Source: Nitrospirota bacterium (GTDB taxonomy: Bacteria; Nitrospirota; Thermodesulfovibrionia; UBA6902). Taken from it: 57,966 nucleotides of DNA. This document shows positions 41,753 to 49,987 of this stretch, one piece after another (position 1 is the first letter of the stretch; every line of letters starts with the position of its first letter). A model generated the notes under the pieces. That model was given only the letters and a program-made list of their open reading frames with translations. It had not been told where the DNA came from and did not search any database. Position numbers and translations under genes: made by a program. The stretch spans positions 1 through 57,966 of the forward strand of contig JACQZG010000039.1 of the NCBI GenBank assembly GCA_016213935.1, in the 5' to 3' direction.

Positions 41753-42862
41753 TTAGAGGCATTTTGAAATTACTTCAGAGATGAACCTCACCTTCTCATG
41801 TTCCAGTTCAGGATACATCGGGAGAGAGAGAACCTCTTTTGCCGCGGCCTCGCTTTGCGGCAGGTCTCCCTCCCTATAGCCGAGGTGCGCGAATGCCTCC
41901 TGAAGATGAAGAGGCACCGGATAATATACTACAGACGCGACCGAGTTATCTTCAAGAGTCTTTTTTATGTGCTCCCTTTTTGGGGAGCGGATCGTGTACT
42001 GATGATAGACATGGGTTGTGCCCGGTATGCCGGAAGGGCATTTGACGGCTCCGCCTAAAAGAGAAGAGTAGAGTTCAGCGATGCCGCGCCGTTTTTGGTT
42101 ATAGCTGTCTATGTGTTTCAGTTTTATCCTCAATATCGCCGCCTGAAACTCATCGAGCCTGCTGTTGTAGCCGATATATTTATGCCTGTATCCTCCGGCG
42201 CTCCCATGGTTTCTGAGAAGCTTTACAAAATCATATATCTTCTCGTCATCAGTGACGATAATTCCGCCGTCGCCGTAAGCCCCGAGATTCTTGCTCGGAT
42301 AAAAGCTGAAACATCCGGCTTTGCCCATGCTTCCCGTTGCCTTTCCTTTATATCCCGCGCCGAATGACTGAGCGCAGTCTTCGATAACGATAAGGTTGTG
42401 CCTCTTTGCTATATCCGTTATCGCGTCCATGTCCGCGGGCTGGCCGAAGAGATGCACGGGAAGTATCACCTTTGTCCGGGGGGTTATCTTCTCTTCTATC
42501 TTTACGGGGTCTATATTGAAGGTATCTTTTTCAATATCGACGAAGACGGGGACGCCGCCGTCATATGTGATTGCCTCGGCCGCCGCGATAAATGTGAACG
42601 GCGTAGTGATGACCTCGTCGCCTTTTTTCAGGCCAATGGCGCGCAGGGCAAGGTTGAGCGCGTCTGTCCCAGAGGCAACGCCTGCGGCATATCTGACGCC
42701 GTGATATGAAGCAATGTCTTTTTCAAACGCCTCGACATTGGGCCCGAGTATGAAGAGGCCGCTTTCTGATATTTCATGAAGCGACTTTTCAATCTCTTCC
42801 TTAAGGGAATAGTATTGTTCCTTCAAGTCGAGCATCGGTATCTTGAATTTTATGTTGGGCAT
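41753..42862 (-). CDS. DegT/DnrJ/EryC1 PLP aminotransferase, candidate GnnB
   Basis: 369 residues, a sugar aminotransferase. PLP motifs: GVASGTDALNLAL, DCAQSFGAGYKG, and the Schiff-base Lys191 in FYPSKNLGAYGDGG. Members transfer an amino group from glutamate to a keto-sugar nucleotide. It follows the Gfo/Idh gene by 22 bp, and the pair sits between lpxI and lpxB. In Acidithiobacillus ferrooxidans the analogous pair GnnA/GnnB, located among lpx genes, makes UDP-GlcNAc3N. Function here is inferred from that context; O-antigen sugar synthesis is the alternative. Confidence 0.85.
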   Translation of the reverse strand: MPNIKFKIPMLDLKEQYYSLKEEIEKSLHEISESGLFILGPNVEAFEKDIASYHGVRYAAGVASGTDALNLALRAIGLKKGDEVITTPFTFIAAAEAITYDGGVPVFVDIEKDTFNIDPVKIEEKITPRTKVILPVHLFGQPADMDAITDIAKRHNLIVIEDCAQSFGAGYKGKATGSMGKAGCFSFYPSKNLGAYGDGGIIVTDDEKIYDFVKLLRNHGSAGGYRHKYIGYNSRLDEFQAAILRIKLKHIDSYNQKRRGIAELYSSLLGGAVKCPSGIPGTTHVYHQYTIRSPKREHIKKTLEDNSVASVVYYPVPLHLQEAFAHLGYREGDLPQSEAAAKEVLSLPMYPELEHEKVRFISEVISKCL

Positions 42863-42884
42863 AATTAGAAAATGAAGCAGGGTG

Positions 42885-43796
42885 CTATCGGCTGTATACG
42901 AGTTCCGAGACCTTCAGGGCGACTTTAAGCGCTTCCCTTCCTGCAATTCCCGAGACGACCGGCTCTTTTCTTTTGGTAACGCAATCTATAAATGAGATCA
43001 ACTGCTCCTTCAGCGGCTCCTTGTCTTCAGCCTTAAAGATATCGGTCCCGGCCCCTTCGGCGGTCTTTACGGTGCGCGAGACTTCCTGCTTCATGTAGTC
43101 AAGGTTTAAAAACGCGTTATGCTGAAAGACCTTGAGAAGCCTTATCTTTGAGTCTGCGATCCTGCTGCTCACTGCTTCTGCTATGCAGCCGTTCTCAAAC
43201 TCTATCCACGCATGTGCGATGTCTATGTTGTCTGTGAGTACTGACGCGCCCGTTGCCCGTATGTCCGCGATCTCTGATCTGACGAGGCTGAGTATTATAT
43301 CTATATCATGTATCATTAAGTCAAGGGTAACGTCAACGTCTATGCCCCTGCCTAAAAAGGGAGAGAGGCGCTGTGATTCTATGAAGCGGGGGTTTTCCGC
43401 CATGCCGCTTATAAGGGTTACGCCGGAATTGAACCTTTCGAGATGCCCCACCTGAAGTATGAGGCCTCTCTTTTGCGCTTCTGATATGAGGCTGTCTGCT
43501 TCCTCAACGGTTGATGCTATCGGTTTTTCAATGAGGATGTCCTTCTCCCTCCTGATAAAATCCATTGCCACTTTATGGTGAAGCGTCGTCGGGACAGCGA
43601 TGCTGACAGCGTCAACATCATCCATCATCTCCGTATAGTCTGAATATGCCTTGCAGTTATAGAGCTTCGAGAGCTCAATGGCCTTTTCGCGGTCAGGGTC
43701 TGCTATGGCGGTAAGACGGACGCCGTTTATCTCCGAGTATATCCTCGCGTGGTGCCTTCCGATCGAACCTGTCCCTATTACTCCGGCTTTAATCAT
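42885..43796 (-). CDS. Gfo/Idh/MocA NAD(P)-dependent oxidoreductase, candidate GnnA
   Basis: 303 residues. A Rossmann motif GTGSIGRHHARIY (residues 8-20) is followed by the family EKP motif at residues 90-92 (LIEKPIAS) and a typical catalytic stretch IHDIDIILSLV. Such enzymes oxidise sugar nucleotides; GnnA oxidises the 3-OH of UDP-GlcNAc to a ketone for amination. The adjacent DegT aminotransferase supports that route. It lies between lpxI and the aminotransferase, on the cluster strand. Confidence 0.85.
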   Translation of the reverse strand: MIKAGVIGTGSIGRHHARIYSEINGVRLTAIADPDREKAIELSKLYNCKAYSDYTEMMDDVDAVSIAVPTTLHHKVAMDFIRREKDILIEKPIASTVEEADSLISEAQKRGLILQVGHLERFNSGVTLISGMAENPRFIESQRLSPFLGRGIDVDVTLDLMIHDIDIILSLVRSEIADIRATGASVLTDNIDIAHAWIEFENGCIAEAVSSRIADSKIRLLKVFQHNAFLNLDYMKQEVSRTVKTAEGAGTDIFKAEDKEPLKEQLISFIDCVTKRKEPVVSGIAGREALKVALKVSELVYSR

Positions 43797-43854
43797 GCGT
43801 TAAAGATGTTGTTTCCTGAAATCTCTTAAGGGGATTCATTGATGAAGGATATTG

Positions 43855-44703
43855 TTAGAGGCTTATTCCCACTACAGATATTCCCGCCCTGTCAGCCTCT
43901 TTTATAAATTCATCAATATCGATGATTATGGTTTTATCCGCCTCGACCGCAAGCACGCCTGCCTTCGAATCCCGCATCGAATGAAGGGTCTCGATGCCTA
44001 TGACGGGCACGTCGAACCGCATGTCCTGATTCGGCTTGCTCACCTTTATCACAACCGCGTCTTTCCCGGCAAGGCTGCCGCCTCTCTTAATCGCCTCGTC
44101 AGTTCCTTCTATCGCCTCTATTGCCATTACCGCCCTCTTTTTTACGACCACGGTCTGCCCTATATCGAGCTGCCCTATCTTTTTCGCGATGAGCCAGCCG
44201 AATTCGATGTCAGCGTACTCTTCCTTAGACGGCTTCTTTTTTGTCAGCACGCCTTGGGGAACGGTGTTCTCTCCGGCAAAGGATGTTGTCGTCAGGATTT
44301 TAATCCCCTCTTTTTCGAGTTCATTTACGATTGCCGTCATTATAGTGTCATCGGATCTGTCTTCAAGAGAGAACAAAACTTTCGCCCCTCTTGCGTCGGG
44401 GATGAGCTTCATCTTGTTCTGGTAGAGGAGGCTCTTTGGTACCTTGCCCGCCATTACCGCCTCGGTAACCGAGAGCTTTTTCATGAGCGATATTAGCTTG
44501 CCGAGATGGCCGATATTTACTTTATGGAAATCATCTGCATATTCTCTTATGGTGTTGTCAGAGGGCGGCTGAAGCGCAAAGGCCGCGACCCTGTATCCTT
44601 TTTTTTTAGCTTCTTCAGCGACTATTCTGGGCAGGCCGCCCATCCCTGCTATCAGCCCTAATGTCATTTGTGAATCAGTATGGCGCGATGCCTTTAACGG
44701 CAT
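43855..44703 (-). CDS. lpxI: UDP-2,3-diacylglucosamine pyrophosphatase LpxI
   Basis: 282 residues of the LpxI (DUF1009) family: N-terminal LGLIAGMGGLPRIVAEEAKK, later FAGENTVPQGVLTKKKPS, DIEFGWLIAKKIGQLDIGQT, VVKKRAVMAIEAIEGTDEAI and the final EADKTIIIDIDEFI. It hydrolyses UDP-diacyl-sugar to lipid X and UMP, replacing LpxH, which is not seen. The start overlaps the lpxA 3' end by ten bases. Its substrate here would be the amide-linked diacyl form if the pathway is as predicted. Confidence 0.93.
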   Translation of the reverse strand: MPLKASRHTDSQMTLGLIAGMGGLPRIVAEEAKKKGYRVAAFALQPPSDNTIREYADDFHKVNIGHLGKLISLMKKLSVTEAVMAGKVPKSLLYQNKMKLIPDARGAKVLFSLEDRSDDTIMTAIVNELEKEGIKILTTTSFAGENTVPQGVLTKKKPSKEEYADIEFGWLIAKKIGQLDIGQTVVVKKRAVMAIEAIEGTDEAIKRGGSLAGKDAVVIKVSKPNQDMRFDVPVIGIETLHSMRDSKAGVLAVEADKTIIIDIDEFIKEADRAGISVVGISL

Positions 44704-45476
44704 ATCCCCCGCTTTTCGCTCTTTTCGAGAAACCTGATGAGGTGCTCGATCTCCTTTGTCTGCTTCACGTCGGTTCTGACCATCTCGATAGCTTCTTTTA
44801 GAGTGAGTTTGCTCCTGAAGAGGATCTTGTATGCCCTTTTAAGCTCCAGTATCGAGGCATCGTCAATGCCCTGGCGCTTCAGCCCGGTTGTGTTGAGGCC
44901 GTAGAGTTTCGCTCTGTTGCCCGATGCCATTGTATAAGGCGGAACATCCTGGCTCACTCCGCTTACCCCTCCTATCATCGAGCATGTCCCTATCCGCGTG
45001 AACTGGTGGATTGCCACAAGCCCTCCAATCACGGCGTAATCTTCAACATCCACATGGCCGGCGAGAGTCGTTGAGTTTGCCATTATCACGGAATTTCCGA
45101 CTTTGCAGTCATGAGCTATATGAGAGTATGCCATAATGAAGTTGTTGTCGCCGACATCGGTGAAGCCGGTCCCCTTGACAGATGCCCTGTGTATGGTAAC
45201 GCTCTCTCTTATTATGTTTCTGCTGCCGATTCTCACTCCTGTCTTCTCATTGTGATATTTGGTGTCCTGCGGGGCGAGGCCGATGGATGAGAAGGGATAG
45301 ATCATGCAGTCGTCGCCTATCTCAGACTCCTTGACCGTCACATGAGAGACGAGCCTTGTGTTCTTGCCTATGGTTACGCCTTTCCCTATGATGCAGAACG
45401 GGCCTATCTCAACGCCGTCCGCGATTTGCGCGGCGGATGATACTACGGAAGTGCGGTGAATTTTTGTTTTAGCCAT
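44694..45476 (-). CDS. lpxA: UDP-N-acetylglucosamine acyltransferase LpxA
   Basis: 260 residues from the ATG at 45476 (MAKTKIHRTSVV); a longer frame to 45569 lies wholly inside fabZ and is rejected. A left-handed beta-helix of hexapeptide repeats (IGPFCIIGKGVTIGKNT) leads to the catalytic His region (MAYSHIAHDCKVGN) and the C-terminal helices (LNTTGLKRQGI). It transfers an acyl chain to the 3-position of UDP-GlcNAc, or to the 3-amino group of UDP-GlcNAc3N. Overlap with fabZ is eight bases. Confidence 0.95.
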   Translation of the reverse strand: MAKTKIHRTSVVSSAAQIADGVEIGPFCIIGKGVTIGKNTRLVSHVTVKESEIGDDCMIYPFSSIGLAPQDTKYHNEKTGVRIGSRNIIRESVTIHRASVKGTGFTDVGDNNFIMAYSHIAHDCKVGNSVIMANSTTLAGHVDVEDYAVIGGLVAIHQFTRIGTCSMIGGVSGVSQDVPPYTMASGNRAKLYGLNTTGLKRQGIDDASILELKRAYKILFRSKLTLKEAIEMVRTDVKQTKEIEHLIRFLEKSEKRGICR

Positions 45477-45909
45477 TTTTCCCGCTCTCTTCCGTGACCA
45501 TTGCCGTAAGCTCTGCCTCTGACACGAGTTTGCCGTCGACAAATGCCTCGCCCGAACACTTCCAGACATTTCCTCTCTGCTGGATGACGCTCACCTCGAG
45601 GCGGAGCTGGTCTCCGGGCACCACGGGTTTTCTGAATTTTGCTTTTTCAATGCTCATAAAGAAGACAGAACTCCCTTTTGCGCCTGATTTGAAGGCGAGT
45701 ATGCCGGCAACCTGCGCCAGGGCCTCGACTATCAGAACGCCGGGCATAACGGGAAATGAAGGGAAGTGCCCCTGGAAAAAGGGCTCATTGATAGTCACGT
45801 TCTTTATGCCGACAGCCTTCACTTTGGGCTCTATCTCCGTTATCCTGTCCACCAGCAGGAAAGGGAATCTGTGAGGCAGGACATTTTGTATCTCCCTGAT
45901 ATCCATCAT
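45469..45909 (-). CDS. fabZ: 3-hydroxyacyl-ACP dehydratase FabZ
   Basis: 146 residues from the ATG at 45909, which has AAGGAGG about nine bases upstream; an earlier in-frame ATG at 45942 lies inside lpxD. The hotdog fold shows LPHRFPFLLVDRI, and catalytic His48 and Glu62 in FFQGHFPSFPVMPGVLIVEALAQ-type sequence. It dehydrates 3-hydroxyacyl-ACP in fatty acid synthesis and competes with LpxA/LpxD for the same substrate, which explains its place between them. Confidence 0.95.
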   Translation of the reverse strand: MMDIREIQNVLPHRFPFLLVDRITEIEPKVKAVGIKNVTINEPFFQGHFPSFPVMPGVLIVEALAQVAGILAFKSGAKGSSVFFMSIEKAKFRKPVVPGDQLRLEVSVIQQRGNVWKCSGEAFVDGKLVSEAELTAMVTEESGKNG

Positions 45910-45910
45910 G

Positions 45911-46930
45911 TTAAGGCACCTCCTTGTTTGCTTTTCTTTCAAGCGCCTGAAGCCGTTTGATATACTCAGGCAGTTTTGAGATTATGTTCTGCGCCCTCAG
46001 CCATGTCCTGTGAGGTATCGCCGGCGTTCCTGAAAAGACCCCTCCTTCGGGTATGTCATGAGCCACGCCCGATTTGGCGGTCACGACCGCGTTCCTGCCT
46101 ATCCTGACATGATCGGGAATGCCGGCCTGTCCGGCAAGTATGACATCATCTCCGATCTCTGAGCTTCCAGCAATGCCGGTTTGCGAGACAATGAGGCAGT
46201 TTTTCCCGATGACAACGTTATGCGCTATCTGAACCAGGTTGTCTATCTTTGTCCCTCTCCCTATTATGGTGAAACTCCTTTTCATTGTTGCCCTGTCTAC
46301 AGAAGCGTTAGAGCCTATTTCAACATCATCTTCGATAATAACCCCTCCGAGCTGGGGTATCTTGTGAAGCTTCCCTTTCTCCTTTACAAAGCCGAAACCG
46401 TCGGAGCCTATCACTGTCCCAGAATGAATAATGACCCTGTTCCCAATTTTTACTTCTCCGTAAACAGAGACATTCGGGTATATCGCGCAGTCATCGCCTA
46501 TTGTGACGCCTTCCCCTATGTATGCGCCTGGACAGACAACTGTTCTTGAGCCTATAGATGAGCCGCCGCCTATAAAGGAAAGAGGATGGATGCTGACATC
46601 CTCACCGAAGTTAACATCTTTTCCGATAACGGCCTCTTTGCTTATCCCCAGGCTTTTGTAAGGTTTCGCGTAAATGGCATCGGCTGCAACCGCGAATGCG
46701 TATTGGGGGTTGGCAACGACCAGTGAATTTCTGGAGAGGGATTTGTGTTCTTCTCTCAGTATGACAGCCGATGCCTTTGTCTTATTTATCTCGCCCGCAA
46801 ACTTGCCGCCGGAAACAAATGTTATGTCTCCTTCCACGGCATTATGTATGCCCGATGCGCCGGTGATTTCAGTATCGGGATCGCCGTGCAGCTTGCCGCC
46901 GGTCAGAAGAGCAACTTCCCTCAGTTTCAT
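45911..46930 (-). CDS. lpxD: UDP-3-O-acylglucosamine N-acyltransferase LpxD
   Basis: 339 residues. The N-terminal uridine-binding domain ([20 protein letters not shown]) precedes a beta-helix of hexapeptide repeats ([20 protein letters not shown]). The catalytic His region is [16 protein letters not shown], and a C-terminal helix ends in [11 protein letters not shown]. It adds the N-linked 3-hydroxyacyl chain at position 2. The start overlaps the skp-like gene stop by four bases. Confidence 0.95.
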   Translation of the reverse strand: MKLREVALLTGGKLHGDPDTEITGASGIHNAVEGDITFVSGGKFAGEINKTKASAVILREEHKSLSRNSLVVANPQYAFAVAADAIYAKPYKSLGISKEAVIGKDVNFGEDVSIHPLSFIGGGSSIGSRTVVCPGAYIGEGVTIGDDCAIYPNVSVYGEVKIGNRVIIHSGTVIGSDGFGFVKEKGKLHKIPQLGGVIIEDDVEIGSNASVDRATMKRSFTIIGRGTKIDNLVQIAHNVVIGKNCLIVSQTGIAGSSEIGDDVILAGQAGIPDHVRIGRNAVVTAKSGVAHDIPEGGVFSGTPAIPHRTWLRAQNIISKLPEYIKRLQALERKANKEVP

Positions 46931-47454
46931 TTTTTCGTTTTGGCAGCCGTATCTTCGTTTAATCTCTTGATTACCGTATCCGTCAGGTCAAGCTCTTTGG
47001 GCATGTAGAGTATGCCTCCCTCGACCATCTCTAATATCGCAGTGTAGTTCTCTTCTTTTCCTATTTTATCAAGTATTTCTTTAACCTCTGCCGATATCTT
47101 CTGGACATACTCGACCTCTTTCTTCTGAAGCTCCTCATCCGTATCTTTCACCATTCTCTGGTATTCCTTTATCATCTTATCGCGCTCTTCCTGCTTCTTT
47201 TTGAGGCTCTCCTGTGTGAGTACAGAGGCCTGTTTGGTTATCTCTTCGTCGAGTTTTTTTATCTCCCTTCCCTTGGCATCTATGACCTCTTTCTTCTCGC
47301 CGATCAGCTTTTCAAGCTCTGCGAGGGCGGCTTTTCCCTGGTCGCATTCGCTTACTGCTTTTTTAAAATCGACATACGCAATTTTTGTTTCTTTGGCGTT
47401 TGCATTAATGCTGAAGAATGTCAACGCTATAATCATCAATAAAATCTTTTTCAT
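46927..47454 (-). CDS. skp: OmpH/Skp-like periplasmic chaperone
   Basis: 175 residues. A signal peptide ending in SINANA is followed by the OmpH start [20 protein letters not shown] and a long coiled coil ([20 protein letters not shown]) forming tentacles. The C-terminal strand region ([15 protein letters not shown]) closes the trimer body. Skp holds unfolded outer-membrane proteins for the BAM complex. It sits between bamA and lpxD, the classical order. Confidence 0.92.
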   Translation of the reverse strand: MKKILLMIIALTFFSINANAKETKIAYVDFKKAVSECDQGKAALAELEKLIGEKKEVIDAKGREIKKLDEEITKQASVLTQESLKKKQEERDKMIKEYQRMVKDTDEELQKKEVEYVQKISAEVKEILDKIGKEENYTAILEMVEGGILYMPKELDLTDTVIKRLNEDTAAKTKK

Positions 47455-47503
47455 TTATCCCCCTTTATTTTTTCTGCTTATAGTAATTTTTATTGTCTTT
47501 GAG

Positions 47504-49795
47504 TTAAAAGACTCCGCCCATAGTGAATTCGATCTTGCTCGATGTCTCATCAGGCTTCTGGTCGAGATTGAAACCCCATTCGAGCCTTATCGGGCCGAAT
47601 GGCGAGTTCCATCTCAGCCCGGCGCCCGTAGTCGGCCTGAGCTTTCCGACGGAGATATTCTCAGTATTCTCAAAGGCGCTGCCCGCGTCGAAAAAAAGCA
47701 CGCCTTTAAGTTTTGCTTCTTTGGCAATCGGGAAGATAAGCTCCGCGTTGAATATCAGCTCTTTATTTCCGCCGATCCTTTCGCCGTTCGGGTTTCTCGG
47801 CCCGGCTTCGCCGAATGACAGCCCCCTGACACTGTTAATTCCGCCGACATAAAATCTTTCATAAAGCGGGAGTTCCTCACCGTTAAAGCCGGAAGCATAA
47901 CCAAACCTGCCGCGCAGGCTGAGGACAGTGTCCCAGAAGAGAGGGAAGTAACGGCCGGAATCGATAACCCCCTTTGCGAAGTAGTTGTCTCCCCCAAGGC
48001 CTGCAACCGTGGTATTGAGCGCTATTCTCGATCCGGTCGTGGGGTCAAGGTAATTATCGCGGGTATCTCTCCAGACGGAAGGGCTTATGCTGCTTGTCGT
48101 GCTGGTGCCTTCCTGGTCCGTAATTAGGGAGGAGGCGCCTTCAACGACATCCGTTATCTCAACTGTTTCCAAGTTATACACAATGTTGCCGCCGACATAT
48201 TCAGACAGCTCTTTTCCAAAGCCTATCGATCCTCCGGTGGATTTTTTGTCGTAATCCGGGTATTCATAGGTATCGTTATAAAGTGAGGCTGATGCCGATA
48301 TGGGCTTATCCATGAACCACGGGTCCCTAAGAGAGATGTTGTAATTCGTCCTCACAGAGCTTAGCTCTGCCTTCAGCTTAAGGTAGAGCCCCTTTCCGAA
48401 AAGGTTCGCCTGCGTGATCTCGCCCATGACCATGAATTTGTCGACAGAGCTGTACCCGCCGCCGACGCTGAGCATTCCGGTCAGCTTCTCCTCGACCTTT
48501 ACATGCAGGTCGATGAGCGGTTCCGCAGCCCTCGGCAGAGGCGCGATGCTGACGTTTTCAAAGAAGTTGAGGTTATTTATCCTTTGATAGCTCCTTTTGA
48601 GCAGTTTGCTGTTGTATGTGTCGCCTTCATCAAGGCGCATCTCTCTTCGTATTACCTTGTCGCGCGTCTTTGTGTTGCCTGATATCTCTATCCTTCCTAT
48701 AGAGAAGACGTCTCCTTCGTTTACCGCCATCGTGATGTTTGCGGTTTTCCTGTCGCTGTTGACATCGATTATCGGATTTATGTCAGCCCTCGCGTAGCCC
48801 TTTTCCATATAACGCTCGATGATGGCGTCAATATCCTCTCTAAGCGAGCTTCTGTTGAATATCTCGCCGCTCGTGGTCTTAAGCCCTGCCGAAAGCTCGC
48901 CTGCATCAAATACGCTGTTGCCCGAAAATCTGACATCGCCCGTGCGGTATTGCTCCCCTTCCGATACCGGGATTTTTATAAAGAGCTTTGTCTTCTCCTC
49001 GTTAAGCGCCACTTCAGGTTCGGATACGACCGCATAAATATAACCCTCGCTGTTGTAAAGGTCCCTTATCCTCTCGATATCTCCCCTGAGTACATCTTTG
49101 CTGTAGATGCCCGATCCCGTGATGAATGAGAAGAGCCAGCTTTCTTTCGTTGCCATGACTTTTTTAATCTTCTTTGCCGGGATGGCGTTATTCCCCTCGA
49201 TAGCTATCTCTTTTATGGCTACCTTTTTACCTTCGTCAATCTGGAAGGTGAGGGCGACGCTGTCTTCGGAGATCTCCTTTATGATTTGGACAACGCTCGC
49301 GTTCCAGTAGCCCTCAGACTGGTAGAAAGAGAGGAGCTTCCCCGCATTTTCAGAAATAAGCGACGGGTTCGCGATTGCGCCGATTGTTATGCTTATCTTC
49401 TCCTTAAGCTTATCCGCGTCATATTCCTTATTACCCTGGAAATCGATGCCCGCTATAGACGGTTTCTCCTTAAGGTTATAGATAAGCCTGACGCCTCCTT
49501 CGAACTCCTCGATCTCCACCTTCACGTCGTCAAAATACCCGATGCCGTATATCGCCTTGATGTCTTCCTGCACCAGGCTCTCTAAAAAAGGCTCACCGAC
49601 AGAGCTTTTGAGTTTTGAATAGACGGTCGCTTTCTCTATCTTTTTGCCGCCCTGTATAACAATGTCTCTGACGAGAGGGGCCGCGTTTGCCGGGGCAGGG
49701 ACGATCAAAACAGTTAAAAACATCAGGAAGAGGATTAAGGCTGTAAAACAGTTAAGGTTTTTTTCGGCTGGTTGTTTTAGACAGGGCTCATGCAT
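47504..49795 (-). CDS. bamA: outer membrane protein assembly factor BamA
   Basis: 763 residues. A signal peptide (LFLMFLTVLIVPAPANA) is followed by five POTRA domains to about residue 390 (first: VRDIVIQGGKKIEKATVYSK) and a 16-strand barrel with the conserved VRGLSFGEAGPR motif of loop 6. The last residues end in phenylalanine (TMGGVF), as outer-membrane barrels do. It folds beta-barrel proteins. AAGGAG precedes the ATG by nine bases. A promoter is visible at 49829-49857, so it heads the long lpx cluster. Confidence 0.95.
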   Translation of the reverse strand: MHEPCLKQPAEKNLNCFTALILFLMFLTVLIVPAPANAAPLVRDIVIQGGKKIEKATVYSKLKSSVGEPFLESLVQEDIKAIYGIGYFDDVKVEIEEFEGGVRLIYNLKEKPSIAGIDFQGNKEYDADKLKEKISITIGAIANPSLISENAGKLLSFYQSEGYWNASVVQIIKEISEDSVALTFQIDEGKKVAIKEIAIEGNNAIPAKKIKKVMATKESWLFSFITGSGIYSKDVLRGDIERIRDLYNSEGYIYAVVSEPEVALNEEKTKLFIKIPVSEGEQYRTGDVRFSGNSVFDAGELSAGLKTTSGEIFNRSSLREDIDAIIERYMEKGYARADINPIIDVNSDRKTANITMAVNEGDVFSIGRIEISGNTKTRDKVIRREMRLDEGDTYNSKLLKRSYQRINNLNFFENVSIAPLPRAAEPLIDLHVKVEEKLTGMLSVGGGYSSVDKFMVMGEITQANLFGKGLYLKLKAELSSVRTNYNISLRDPWFMDKPISASASLYNDTYEYPDYDKKSTGGSIGFGKELSEYVGGNIVYNLETVEITDVVEGASSLITDQEGTSTTSSISPSVWRDTRDNYLDPTTGSRIALNTTVAGLGGDNYFAKGVIDSGRYFPLFWDTVLSLRGRFGYASGFNGEELPLYERFYVGGINSVRGLSFGEAGPRNPNGERIGGNKELIFNAELIFPIAKEAKLKGVLFFDAGSAFENTENISVGKLRPTTGAGLRWNSPFGPIRLEWGFNLDQKPDETSSKIEFTMGGVF

Positions 49796-49828
49796 TGCGC
49801 GATGCTCCTTATATAAAAAATAAGTGAT

Positions 49829-49857
49829 AGTATAGCACTATTGTATTTAAAATCCAA
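49829..49857 (-). promoter_or_regulatory. putative promoter of the bamA-lpx cluster
   Basis: On the minus strand TTGGAT (49857..49852), a 17-base spacer and TATACT (49834..49829, five of six). Transcription would start near 49822, giving a leader of about 27 nt before the bamA ATG. The -35 is a poor match (three of six). Confidence 0.55.
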
Positions 49858-49933
49858 CTTAATTTAACCGCGTTATATGATAATATATACACCAGCGATT
49901 TTATATAATTACGTATTGCCGTTAAGGTGTTTA

Positions 49934-49942
49934 TGCTAAAAT
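49934..49942 (+). promoter_or_regulatory. putative extended -10 promoter of leuS
   Basis: TGCTAAAAT (hexamer 49937-49942, five of six with the extended TG). No good -35 lies at 17 bases. It is about 45 bases before the leuS start and no T-box leader is seen. Confidence 0.45.
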
Positions 49943-49987
49943 ATTTCCTGATTAAACCCGTTGCAAAGGAACCGGGCGGAGGGATTT

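Noticed and set aside
45477..45569. Upstream extension of lpxA
   Set aside because: The extra 31 residues are basic shadow of fabZ; LpxA proteins start near MAKTKIHRT.
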